Under the pieces are notes generated by a model that was not told the DNA's origin, did not search any database, and was given only the letters and a program-made list of their open reading frames with translations. 64,000 bases of DNA from Acanthochlamys bracteata (Eukaryota; Streptophyta; Magnoliopsida; Pandanales; Velloziaceae), in the NCBI GenBank assembly GCA_019914995.1, contig CM034132.1, positions 7,611,524 through 7,675,523 on the forward strand, read 5' to 3'. Shown here piece by piece: positions 46,801-61,300 of the stretch. The translations under genes and the position numbers were made by a program. Numbering within the stretch: the first letter of the stretch is position 1; every line of letters begins with the position of its first letter.

Positions 46801-49800
46801 GGAAGGTTGATACTGTATCGAAAACTCCTTTATCTTCTTTAATTGTGGTACTTGTTGTATCTTTGAGCATAGGTTGCTACAAGCATTATATATATTGCTA
46901 TTTATCAAGGATTGCTGTGGTAACATATTTATACTAAATTTGTTTTTGGTAAAAAGAGTTGTTTCTAGTTCCCTTACTACAGACGGATGTGAATGGAAGA
47001 AGCAATCAAAAGCCTTACTCCTAGGTCATGAAGTCAAAGTAGTACAGTCTACTCGAAAAAGATATTTGTGAGGCTGGACGTGCCATAGATTCTAAGACAC
47101 ATGCATTATTGGTTTATTTTATGAGCATTGAGCCCTTCATCTGCAGTCTACTTTTGTAATGGCTCTCCATCACTTCCCATTATGTTGGTCATGTCGAGGA
47201 AAGTAACGCTTTTAATTAAGTCCTAATCCTTAAGCAAAAGGTCATTTTTGGCCCTATTTTGTTTTACCCGTTGAAGCAGAGATATACCTAAATGAGTTGA
47301 GAAGTAGATTAAGTCATATTTATGATATTGTCTTGGCTCATTTTGGATCTGATTTTAGATATATTAGGTTTGATTATTGAGTTATTTTAGTTGCTTGAGT
47401 GTTTGTAAACTCTTTCTCCAATGATTTAGGTTTAGGTGCATAATTTGTGAAGAGTTGAGACTGGCGATCTACATTCCTATTCCCTCTTTTCTCATCTTCC
47501 AATCAATTTCCCATGATCTGTAATAGTTTCATGGGTTATTTATTTATGGGCAACTTTGTGGGCCACAATTACACTTGTACATAGGACCTAGATGAACTGA
47601 GTGAAATTTGAGCAATCATTTATGCCACTGACCGAAACTGAAGAATTAGACTTTTTTTTTCAGATCCAGAAGGCAAACAATCATGTGCAGTGCATTGGGA
47701 ACCTCCTCCTGAAGAAGCTTATAAATGGAAGAATGCTCGTCCAAGAGTTCCACAATCACTTCGTATATATGAGTGCCACATTGGCATTGGTGGATCTGAC
47801 CATAAAGTATCTTCTTTCAATGAATTCACTGCAAAGGTAATATCTCATAAAATTAATAATAGGTGTTACCCTTTTCAAACCTTCAAATTAGTTTGATATT
47901 TTCTATTTGTAGGTTCTTCCTCATGTAAAAAGTGCAGGGTATAATGCCATCCAGCTCTTTGGAATTGTTGAACACAAGGATTACTCGTCTGTTGGTTACA
48001 AGGTAAGGCATGCTGGCACCTGAAATATTTCATATTGAAAACTAATAAAAGCTTGCTCTTGATAACATAATTCATTGATTTATTTATTACAATGAAATGC
48101 ATGGTACCATTTGAATGCTAGCAAATATTAAAAGGCAAAACATGGATAAGGGTCTTTCTTAATGGCAGTAAGAGGCCTCTGTCCCTGCCAACTATTCGTA
48201 ATTTTTGCAGGCACTATGTTTAAGTGGTTATGAATTTTCATTATTCTAAGCGATACACGGAAGTGATATGCCTGATATACAAAGGTGCAATTGCTCTATG
48301 GACTGTCCTGCTTTATGGTTGGTCATTGAAGTTATTGTGCAGACATTTTACGCTGCTATGTATTAGAGAAAGTCATATCTTGGTTTGTGCAACCTTCTTA
48401 AAATCATATCTTGTGTGCATCATGAAAAAAGATATCCATTCTTTGCGTTTTCAATGAATACAATATGTTTTGTCTTCATTATGAATTCGTTTGATAGATT
48501 GTGCATGCATGCGTGTTCGTGCACGTACATGTGGGTGGGTGTGTGTGTATGTGTGTAAAAATTATATACATTTAATATATATCTATGTACATATGTATAT
48601 ATCTATGTATGTTATATATACACACACACACACGCACACACACACACACCCACACATATATGCATATGCATATATGTATATATATCTAGGTGTGAACCTC
48701 ACTTACTCATGAAGTTTATGAATATGGTTTTTTTGCTTCCATTATTGCAGGTTACAAATTTCTTTGCTGTTAGCAGTAGATTTGGCACTCCTGATGACTT
48801 CAAGCAGTTGGTTGATGAAGCACATGGTCTACTATTAATCTTTAGTATCTTGAGTTCTTGTTTCAGTTTCTTAGCTAGGTATTCGAAGTAATAACTTTTG
48901 ACATGAATACCATCTTTCCCTTCTAACTAAGTACGAAATTCTCTTTAACCTCATTTAGGTTTCTTTAACTGAGTTTTCGGTATTGACTTATATCCATGTG
49001 TTAAAAGATAGTTATATCTGACAATGGGCATCATTGATCTCATTGTTTGGAACTCTCCATAAGGCCTATCAAATGAGTGCAAACTAGAAGGAATCTGATC
49101 ATGGGTTTTGAACTATCATTCCAAATGCTTGGGATGAGTGCATAGGCTCCAACCAGCTGGCCAATATTGGAATATGAGTGCTATTTGATTCGTTTGATCT
49201 TTGTTAAAAACTTGACATCTTTAATTTATTTTCTGAAGTCTTTGCAACCATTCACATCGGATATTTTGTATCATTTGATTTTGTACTTTACTTTTGTAAG
49301 AAAGGATCTGCATAGCCACCAAAATAATCAGGATTCATTTGGAGAGTTGCGCTAAGTCTCTTGTAAAGCATAGAGCATTCACACTTATGGGTTATTGTAA
49401 TTATTTCCTAGTTATTTGTGGCTTGAGGCAGAAAAACCTTATAGAGCGGAGCAACTGATCTTACTATTGATCTTCACTTTTTATGTCATTTTATTGTTTG
49501 TGCCTGAGTTGCAAGTTAGTTAGTGATTGATTAACATCTTTGTTTCTGTTTGGTTCATAATTAATCCCTTTCTGTAGGACATGTTTGCTTAAATTTGCAT
49601 GACAAATTTAGTCGAATCCAAAACAAAATATGTTCGTTCTTTGTGGACTAAGTGGATAAAATAATAGGGTGTAATAGAAATTGTCATATGACTTTTGATT
49701 GCTGCCATTTACATGAACTGCTTTTGATATATTCTCCATGCTTATACGTACTGTCTATGGTGTATAAAGAACATTTTGAATATTTATTATAGATTGGTAC

Positions 49801-52800
49801 GAAAAGGACTTCGGAGTATGAATATATCATTGTAGATAATTTATAATGCACACATACATAATTATGTTGAGTAATTTAAGATTTGAAATTTGTGTGAAGG
49901 CTACAACATTTAGTCCTTCTCATATTCTATGATATTCTTAATTAGCCATTAGTGTCCTATATCCTATTTAAGCCGAATGTTAAGAGAAAAGTTCACTTGC
50001 TTCTTAGAAGTTTTCAGCCTAAACAGAGTTTTCTTTTTACAGGTTTCTATGTTAGACGCTCTTGTTATCTGTTAAACACAAAGCAGCAACTGGTTTACAT
50101 GACTGATAGATAGTTGTATGTCAACCCATAGAAATGCGAGCATTTCTCAAGTATCGTATCTGATTGATTATGATTGCTAGACTTGTGGATTCTTGCATGC
50201 TGTTACATCCAAAGATTTATGTCATTAGAGTGCTTGATAGTGTTTTTAAGTTCATCATCTTATTTGTTCGACATGCAACTTACTTTCCAAAAGATTGCTC
50301 GAAGTGTTCTGATCACATGTGAAATGTTGTTCTAGCATATAGCTTAAGTGTGATTGATTGTGTGGACTAATGTGAAGCATCGTGAAAGTTCCGAGATAAT
50401 TTCTGCTATATGTACTGTTGTATGTGTCTTCTTTAAGTGTCACAGCAATCTATTGTACTATATGAGATTACCTGGTTATACAATGTGAGATTAAACACTA
50501 GTTTTTTTTTTTTTAAGTTGCGACTTATGACAACGTACTAATCATGGTAACTCAAACTTCTCTTATTTTCATGATTAACTCTTTCATAGCTTTCATATTG
50601 TTTGCTCTGCCATTATCTCTTCAAAATGGTTTCTTAAGTTAACATATATCTTTCAAGAAATTTTGATCGCATAGGATTATTTTGCCGGTTTTAGCATTGC
50701 TTTGTGTAATTTCTTAATATATGTTTTCGTATTGTCGATAATTTGTAGCCACCATATATAAACGTACTCCTTGGTAAAGTTTTGGTTGCTGTTTTATCTT
50801 CTCTTTTCCTTCATTTGTAGGGCTTGGACTTTTGGTGTTTCTTGAAATTGTTCATTCATATGCCGCAGCCAATGAGCTTGTAGGATTATCTTTGTTTGAT
50901 GGATCGAATGATTGCTACTTCCATACAGGTATAACTTCCTTCTGCTACTACCATTCTGTTAATAGTAGGCTATGCAAAGGTATCCTACTTTTATTTTTAA
51001 TGTACTGTAAGAACTATTTTAGTTGGTTTTACTTTATGTATTGTGTAGTAAGTTGTGATGTGTGCCGTTTTTAGTATAAGGAAAAAAAAAGCAAAAGTAA
51101 TATTTAGTATACACATGTTGATCTCTGAATGGAATATTTTAATGTTAACTTTTAATAGTAATATACTAGTACTAATCTCTTAGTAATGTTCTAGTACAAA
51201 CGCTCCGTTTTACAATTATTGAAACAGAATCTCTTGGTTTAGTTAAGCGTCACACAACATACTCAGATCATATGACATTTTTCTCCTATTTTAAACTATT
51301 ATCTAGTTATGTTTGGTTCACAAGATAACTAAACCTCTTCTACACATCTAGGATCTATTATGCAAAGTGATGGGAACTTGTTGTGTTAACCAATATCTAC
51401 TAAAGAATACTTGCCTCTTCAATTTTTTAGTATGTTATAGTAGAAGAGGTTGCGTGAGGTTGGGTTGTCGCATCCGTTAGCCACATATTGTACATATTAT
51501 ACCTAATTTGCAGGGTCTAAATCACCTAAAAAAAGCAAAATGTTATGTTTTACTTTTAAGGATATTTTTAAGGAAATGTGTAATACTGTCTTATTGTTGC
51601 TGACTTGTTGGGTATTGTTTTGAGAAGTACATTATCTTTTTTACGATGTTCTTTGTTAGTGTTTCTTTTTCTCTATACAGAAAAAACTTCAAGCTCATCC
51701 AAAAAGTTATGTTTTACTTTTAAGGATATTTTTAAGGAAATGTGTAATACTGTCTTATTGTTGCTGACTTGTTGGGTATTGTTTTGAGAAGTACATTATC
51801 TTTTTTACTATGTTCTTTGTTAGTGTTTCTTTTTCTCTATACAGAAAAAACTTCAAGCTCATCTAAAAGTTATTCTTCTAAAAGTTTGAGTTTATACTTG
51901 TCTTTTGATCTGCTATGAATCATGCTAATACTTGTAAATGTTTGAGAAATTCTTGGCTTTTGCATGTAAAATGATGAAGTTTATAATTTGATTATCTAAA
52001 TAGGTAAACGGGGTCATCATAAATATTGGGGCACGCGGATGTTCAAATATGGTGATGTTGATGTGCTGCACTTTCTTTTATCAAATTTGAAGTGGTGCGG
52101 CTTTATTCTGGTTTACATTCAACTATTACATGCTGATGCTTTTCAAAATTAGTCATTGGTTAGAAATTGTGGGAAGTCGAGGACTATCATCTTTCATGAC
52201 CTATGTTGTCTTGGTTTTATTTTTTCAGGTGGGTAGTAGAATACCAAATTGATGGCTTCCAATTTCACTCGCTTGCATCTATGATGTATACTCATAATGG
52301 TTTTGCTACTTTTAGTGGTGAGATGGAGGAGTAAGTTCTTTTGCTTTGTTAATTGATGTGGTAAATGTAGTTCTAACATGCATCATCTAGATTAATAAAT
52401 TTGTCAAAAGCAACTTATGTCCTTGTTATATTTTTAAGAAAGCAGATTCAATTTTATTGAGTTTATTAAATTCCGTTTATTTGTGCTCTAACCTTGTTCT
52501 GTCAAATTTCTTACATTTTTTTTTGTATTTTCTGCTGGGTCTCCTTAATCCAAATAAGACATCCTAAACGAGAAAATTTCTCGTAACTAAGTTAAAAGAT
52601 GCACACTGCTATTAAAAGTGCATCGAATAGGTATGGGAACTCACAATTTTATTGTAAATTTAGTAAATACCTGCTAGTAGACATAGATTCTTTCTTAAAG
52701 TGACTTGTGCATCATCTACATCAATAAATTTCTCAAAAGCGTCATTTTCCCTCTCTACCATTATTATGCTAACAGACCATTTGACCTCCAAGAAGCAACA

Positions 52801-55800
52801 ATATGCATTACTATAGTTTTTTAGAAATGATAAAAAGAAGTAACTTACATTTATTTATTTTTTGAGCATATGCTGATATTTCTTTCTATTGGCGATGGCT
52901 TTAGTCAGTAGATTATTTATTTAGTTAATTTAATGACATATTTATGCATATTACTTTCAAAGAAATTGAATTTTTTTGTTCCGTTTATTCTAGTATCAAT
53001 CCTCAAATATCCTTTAGTAATACAAATATGTATGAAAAGTTGAAAACTATGTTTCCGTTTCCCTCCTTCTCATCTCCTTAAAAGTGATGTTAGCTTGCTT
53101 ATTTGTTCCCTTGAATCAAAATAAAACCTTTTTATTTTATTTTTTCCCTCCTTCTCATATCCTTAAAGTGCTGTTAGGTTTCTTAATTGTTCTCTTGAAT
53201 CAAAATAAAACCTTTTTACTTTATTTACCTTTGTCTTCGTCTTTTAAGGCTATTGTCTTTCCCTACTAATAAGTGTCACTATTTTGAATGCAGATATTGC
53301 AACCAATATGTTGATAAAGATGCACTAATATACCTCATGTTGGCAAATGAGATGCTACATAAACTTCATCCAGATGTAATTACAATTGCCGAAGATGTAG
53401 GTATTTTAGTACTTTATCTTGTAAGGTTTTAACTAGTTGGTAGTACTTTCCATTCTTATTTCCTGTGCTTATCATATTTCTGATGTTAATCTTTAATTTC
53501 AAAATCAATTCCAAATTATTTTCTAACTACTAGTGCAGATATAAAGGTAAAAAAATATCATGAATTAGTTACATCAATTCTTTATATAAGTCTAAATTAG
53601 ATATCCCAAATATTCTGAATGTCCAATTAACATTCACCAACACTTAATGTAACTTTTTTAGCTTTTGTAGCAGGGAATATAGAAACAAATTGTCTTAGGC
53701 CACACCAAGTCTCAAAGGAGAATAAATTCCCCAATTGACAAAAAGATGAGACTAAAATAGTGAAGTTGTGATTTTAAGAACTATGCTACAGTTCAAATAC
53801 TAGTTGCCATTAGATTTCTCATCACAAAATTTGAAATTAAGGTTATGATATTCATAATTATTGCGGCAAAATCTGAGCTTTGATACCACTTATAAAGAAT
53901 TAGGAGTCCAATAGAGCCCCCTATATTTGTAGTATATATTTATTGTCAATTATTGTTAGGATCTTTCGTGTTTAGATAATTAGATTGTTAGATTTGGCAT
54001 GAGATAAGTTACAAAACAAGCACATTCATATAGGCACTAGTAATGTATAAAGTTCACCAAAACCTGATACATTTAAGAGCCGAGATAAGGAGAAATATCA
54101 CAATAATCTTCCTTAGTGATTAAGCATCTTCTCTCTTCCTCACTTAGTATTTTCTTAGTGATCCCGCTGAGTTTGAACAAATATTCTGCATTTTAGCTTT
54201 CATATTTAATTAAATTATAGTTAGCCTTATGTAATTCAAGGCCAAAGAAGGTTTTTAGAGGATTTTGCTTTATATGAATGTAATCGTCATGCTTAGTTGC
54301 CTAATGTGTATGTTGGTTCATTCCCCGATACCAAAATGATTGACCAATCATTTTTGTGGTTAGTATCTCTTACATACAAGTACATGTCATATTTAGCTCA
54401 CGTGGGACTACTTATCTAGACACTAGTCCACCTACTTACTCAGGTACTATCCTGGTCTTTTTGCTACTACCCTGATCTTAATCTATGTGAAGATTCAATA
54501 ATCTCTCCTAACAACACATCCAGTGGCTCCATTCCGCTTGTGTGTGATACCACATATTGGATTGGGTTCTCATACCAAAACAATTAGCCAAGTATTTGGG
54601 AGTTATATCTTTCATAATTATATGTCATTTTTAGTAGCCAATGCAGAACTATATAGGTACGCGACTTGTTAAACCCATTGAGATAGGGCCTAACTTGTAA
54701 CTTAAGGCAAAATGCCGGTGCACCTACCAAGTTAGCTAGTATGCTTTTTACTTAGGCAACATCCTTGGCCTCTCTGCTCTAATTAAGGTCCAACAGTGTG
54801 AAATTACATTAATAGAATTTAGTGTAAAAAGATTCTTGAACTAATTAAGGTCCAACAGTGTGAAATTACACTAATAGAATTTAGTGTAGAAAGATTCTTG
54901 AACTATTGTCTTATACCAACGTTTGTTTTCTTTTCCAAGTTGTAGTTCCCTAATGTCTAATGTTGGCATAATAGCCAAACCCCTTTCACATGCCAAAGCC
55001 AAACTCCTTTCACTTTGTACTTATGTTGTTATAGGGAAGAAGAAAAACACATGTTTATTAAGATCTATAATGCTCACCAATATAAATGATAACAAGTTGG
55101 TTGAAATTAGTTGGAGCAAGCTTGTAAGTATAGGATCAAATTGGAGTTGATCATTTGACTATCGGAGGAGGAACCACATATCTATGCAGGTCACAATTGT
55201 GAGGAAGAAGGCCACATATTCAACATAACGTTCTCTTGACCAAGACGTCACTCATCAAAGCTTAGGACCCACCCGCCATTGCCTCTCATGTGTTGAAATG
55301 TGTAAATGAACAGTAAGACACTCAGTATATAAATACTTGGTATGTATCTATTAAAAATATCTAAAAGAAGAATTGAAAGAGAAATGTAATGTATTTACCA
55401 GTGGTATATAATTAATCATAAAATTTGTAAAATCGCCTTTGACGTGTTAGATAATTCATTAATAATTTATGAAATGTTATTAATTTTGATCCATGTAAAC
55501 AAATATAATTTGCAATATACATTTATATTTTCCAATATTTTGTTTAATTTTTTTGAAATTTTTATACTTATTTTATTCGAATTTGACCCAGCATATGGGC
55601 ATGAACACTTTTTGTTTGATCCCACTGATCTCGATTCTGAATTGTTGTTGCTTATCCAGATTCAAATGATAACCTTGCAAACCTTGGATTCAACCATGTT
55701 TCCGAAAGTTTGGTTGGTTTAGAAAATGCTAGACAAATTGATTCTAAGAACTTCAAATCAATGAAATGCATAACAAGTTTTGCACCTTCTATTCATGGGT

Positions 55801-58297
55801 GACGTGCTGCTATTTTCACCTTTTGTGCTTGCAATTTCTCTGATTGTTTCTTACCATATAAATGAGCTCCACTTCTATTTCGTTGCAAAGTTGTCAGACT
55901 TCCTTTGCAAGTTTGTGTTACATGAAGATAATATGTTTTGGTGCTGTATGTGTGTGTCGGTGAGTGTTTGCGAGTGCATGTGTTTGTGCACGCATCTGTA
56001 GTATTTGTAGCGCTTTGTAATGCAAAAGTTTTTGTTCATGACCTGAGATAGTATTAGTGGTATTTACATTTGCCTTTTGTAGGTGACATACTATCCTGGA
56101 TTATGTGAACCTACAACAAAAGGAGGACTAGGGTTTGATTATCACATCGACCTTAATGTATCGGAGATGTGGTTGTCTCTACTGGAAAATGTGCCCGACA
56201 GTGATTGGAGTATGAATAAGGTCTGTCTTTCTCTTATTGCATATTTCTTACATACAGAATGACGTTATTTTCTTGTCTTACTCATGCGTTCTGTTGGGAT
56301 TCTTTGTAATAGATCTCACTTGACAATTCTTAACCTGGATTTTTTTCAGATGATTTGTCGAAACTATTCTTCAGTATTATGTATTTTGATGTTAATTGAA
56401 TTTATATTCAAGGCAACTCTAACAGCCTCCCTGTAGTTTGTCATCCTTTTTGCAAAATAAAACTCAGTTTATTTCTTACTTACTAGCTATACACGAATCA
56501 TTTAAAGTGATTTAGCTGCTGAAATTGTGACCGGATTGCTATTTTCTGGTAAACAAAATGTCAGTCGTTATTGCAGAAGAAACAATAGCAAACTTAAACC
56601 ATTATGCCAGTGTTGGGTTAGCAACATGTATCTATGTGCCTCTTTATAGGAACTATACCTTCGAAGACAAACAAAATTTAGTTTGTTGTGATATTTTCGT
56701 CAAGCCTTTTTTATCTTGCTTGTACACACCGCTACTGCAATAAAAATTTGTTAATAATGGCTAATACCATTTTCGTGTATTTTAGCATATAGTTTTTTGC
56801 TTTATGTCTCAATTTTGAGGTACTCTTGTTGTGTTTAGTGCAGATTGTTAGCATCCTCACAAAAAATTCGCAATATGGTGACAAAATAATAATGTTTGCT
56901 GAGAACCATAATCAGGTAATGCATTTTTTTCTTCTTTATTCACTGCCATCTTTCCTGCGGCTGCTTCTTGCATGTTTTTAATTTTGTTACAGTGGACCCA
57001 CTATTTGTTCTGAAACTAATGAAGAGTTTACGTAAAATTTTTATGTCTATACATGCCAAAACTTTTTCTCATTTGCATATTGTATATAAGCTTCTATTAG
57101 CAAATATCTATTTCTTGTGGCAGGAAACTTGGCCTGCCTGTTGACCATGCAAACCTATACAAGATTCTTGTCTTGCTTCAAAATAAAATTAAGTTTGACT
57201 AACAAGAACATAAGCCACTCAGAATATCATACAAGATAATAGTTAAAACAGAGCATTCTTCTCAACAAATATACCTATTTATATAAATATATATTATATG
57301 ATATTCTTAAAAGCACATGTGTACACATACCTCAAAATTTGGGCGACGAGATTGTCAAATTTAATCTCTATTCTTGGATAGAAGGATCATGAGTTGTAAA
57401 TATGTGACAAAAATTCATCTCAATCGGAATACATCTTCGAAACTATATATATACACTCTAATTCTTATGCACACTGCAACGCACTCCACGGCCGTTTGTG
57501 TTTGTAAAGATCTTCAAATCCAATCTCTACCGTTAGATATAAAGAATTACGAGTCGTTAACATGCTGACAAAATTTCATCTGAATTGGAATACAAATCTC
57601 GACCTTTATCCAGCCACTTGATCAAGATGACTAAAAAAGAAGATATATATATATATATATATATGTTGTTAACTTTTACTATTTCTGTCATCTTGATCAA
57701 GTAATCGGATAAAGGTCTATTTGTAGTCTGATCGAGATGAAATTTTGTGAATATGTTAACGATTCGTAATTCTTCATATCTAACGGTAGAGATTGGATAT
57801 GAAGGTCTTCACCGCCACAAATGGTCTTGAAGTGCGTTGGAGTGTGCATAAAAATTGGAGTGCCCCTATCCCTTCCCATATATATATATGTATGTGTGTG
57901 TGTGTGCGTGGAGGTATAGGGGCGTTCTCTCCTTAAGAGCACTTAAGGACACTCTTTTTCTTGTTTATAGTCGTAGTAATATTTAAATTCAATATCTATA
58001 ACTGGATATGAAAAACTATATGAAATAATTTCAATTCAATTAGAGCACGAATCGACCTCCACTCGGTTAATTGATGAACATGACATAAAATAAGAAAATT
58101 TCAAAAAATATATATTATTTCTTTTGTCATTTTAATCAAGTGGTCGGATGAAGATCAATTCGTGATCGAATTGAGCTTAATTATTGTCAGTATGTTTCTA
58201 ACTTTTACGTTTTCATATTTAATGGTGTAGATTAGATTTTGATATTTCATCGTACAAAAGTTAAGGAGAGAGTGCTTGGGAGTATATATATCTCTCT

Positions 58298-58339
<42 letters not shown>

Positions 58340-61300
58340 TACACTTATGGGAGGGATAGAGGCATTCGTGCGCACTAGCTGCCCATTATGATCTGCTAGA
58401 CTTTCAAATTCAATTTCTATATTTGGATATGAGAATTATGACTTGAAAACATGCTGACAAAGTTTCAGCTCTATCAATTACAAATTGACCTTCATCTATT
58501 TTCTTTATCGAAATGACAAAAAATAATATATATACATATATATAGGATATAATAGAGGCACATGGTGCACATGACAGTCAAAAGTGGCCTGCGAGATATC
58601 CAAATTCAATCTTCACAATTGAATGTGAAGGAGATGTTTGGGAGTGCTTACTGAAAAGGAGAGATATTTTGAAAATTTTTAAGAAATGAGCACTGCTTTT
58701 TCTACTTAAAAAAATAATAAAAATAACTAATAAAAAGATTTCACGACGTAAAATTTTTCTGTACTATTAAATTATTAAAAAAAATTCTGTAAAATATTAT
58801 AGAAACTTATTGAAAAACGTGAAATGAAAAGTTGGAGGAGAAAAGCACCCCCAAACATGTCTGAAGACCCATGAGTTAACATGTTGGTAACATTTCAGCT
58901 CAATCGGATTACTGAACTAATCTTCATTGGAACTCTTGATCAAAATGATACAAAAACGAAAAATATATCTTTGTCAAATTTAACATTTTATGTCATTTTG
59001 ATAAGGAGTTCTGATGGAGGTCGGTTCGTATTCCGATTGATCTAAACTTTTATCAACATGTTCTCAACTTATGTTTCTTCATATCCAACGATAGAGATTC
59101 GATTTAGATGTCTCGCTAGTCACTTTGACCGTTATGTGCACCATGTGCCTCTAATAATGTCATGTGCCTCTATCTTATATATATGTATAGATATGTTAAA
59201 TATGTATAATAGGGGCACTCCCTCATTAGGAGCACTTTCGAGTACTCGTTTATCGGTTTATGATCGGAATGACCTCCAAATTCAATCTCCACAGTTGGAT
59301 ATGAATAATCATGAGTTAGAAACATATTCATAAAATTTCAGCACAATCGGACCACGAAGTCACTTTATCAAGATGACAGAAAGTAAGAAAATTTAAAATT
59401 ATATATGTTGTATAATTTCTATCATCTTGATCAAATGACCAAATGAAGGTCAATTCATGATCCGATTGGGCTGAAATTTAATAGGTATATTTTTTTGGAA
59501 TTTTTGTTTCATAAAAACATTAAAACAAACTTTGTACAAGAAAACATCTCCGTCTATAGAAGACAAAGAATTTTATTGGAGAACATACCCTAGATACATA
59601 CTTCGAGTTGTTTTCCTTTTGGAAAATCGACTACTATAAACTAAATAGGAATACCTGCAACGTGTTCCTGCAGACTCTACGCTCTGCTCCTAAACTCTTG
59701 TCGATCGATGCTCATTTGGATCTACGACGGTACATATTTATAGGTCTTGTAACCGATGATCAGCTAGCTCTAGTAAGGTTAACAGAATCTCTAGGGTTAA
59801 TACTTTTAAACTTCTTTTGGACAATTTGCGCAATTAGTGATTAGCGCGCGTTCCACTTCTCTTGAAGTCTTTTTCTCTTTTTGAAAAGAGATTCCTTCTC
59901 TGTCTACTCTGTCGTTTGGTCTTTTTAAAACTTGTCTTTTCAAAAAGAGAAAAAGACTTCAAGAGACGAGGAACGCGCGCTAATTACCAATTGCGCAAAT
60001 TGTCCAAAAAAAGTTTAAAAGTATTAACCCTAGAGATTCTGTTAACCTTACTAGAGTTGTTGATCAAGGGTTACAAGACTAAATATGTACCGTCGTCGAG
60101 CCAAATGAGCATCGATCGACAAGAGTTTAGGAGCAGAGCGTAGAGTCTGCAGGAACACGTTGCAGGTATTCCTATTTAGTTTATAGTAGTCGATTTCCAG
60201 AAAGGGAAACGGCTCGAAATATGTATTTAAGGTATGTTCTCCAATAAAATCCTTTGTCTCTTATAGACGGAGATGTTTTCTTTTACAAAGTTTGTTTTAA
60301 TATTTTTATAAAACAAAAATTCCAAAAAGATTTTCTATTTGTTTATTATGTTCTTAAGAAAACTTTTTTGAAACTATTATTCAGAAGATATCCATGAAGC
60401 TTGTTAATTCTATTTGCATAAATGAAAGATTTTAGTAGGAAAAGATGAACAGTGGGTTTAGAGGTTAAATCTTGTAACACGCTAAAAATCTGAAGTTGGC
60501 GTAATGGCGAGTTGGGGAAGATGGCAATAATGAGGTGAGGTGTGTGAGGAGATAAATCAAAATTGCCCGTATTGTTTGTTGTATACCTTAGTTAAACCAG
60601 AAATTTTTGCAAAAGAATTTTCCATGTCTGAATATATGGTTTTCATAAAAGAAAGTTCAAAAAGGCATAACATAGAACTATAATAGAATGAAGAAGTAAT
60701 CCGAGTAGCTTGAATGAAACGGTAAAATTTCAGGATGTTATATTTTCTCTTTCTTTTACATTTACTTTGTTTTAAATATGGAGAACTGTCCTGAAAAGAG
60801 TCAAAGTACCAAGTAGGAATTTAAATGATTATTTATGAATACGCATTCTGAATTCCCTCTCTTTTCTGCTCATTACTGTTTTCAGCTTAGTTTTAAGCTT
60901 TTTAAACTTAGTTTAAAAATGTTTAAACAAGGGTTAAGTTTAATAATCATCCAACCTGATGATTATAAGAAATCAAGGATTATTTTTAATCTCTTGATGA
61001 TTAGTTTACTTTCCTATTCAGGAATGAAAGGTATAATAATGTTTATCTGTTTAGATTTAACATTACTATGTCTTATTATTACAAGATATCGAGAAATTTG
61101 GTTTACAATTTTCCGATGGATAATTATATCTTATATCATATTGTTGGTTGAAACATACCACAACTATGGATAATTATATCTTATATCAAGAGATTAGTTG
61201 TCTATGGAATTATTTATTTCATAGATAAGATAACAAATATCTTTGCTATAAGAATTCAAATAGAAGAATTCAAGCAAAGAATACAGAACCGGCTGTTTTC

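Noticed and set aside
55444-56001. Open frames in intron 11 of the branching enzyme gene
   Set aside because: They are hydrophobic, T-rich by-products of intron composition. Exons 11 and 12 join without them.
57641-57668. AT repeats and CA repeats as a CRISPR-like array
   Set aside because: Simple microsatellites in a plant intron, without spacers or repeats of array type.
59608-60143. Open frames inside the intronic palindrome
   Set aside because: They arise in both arms of an inverted repeat and have no protein-like signature.
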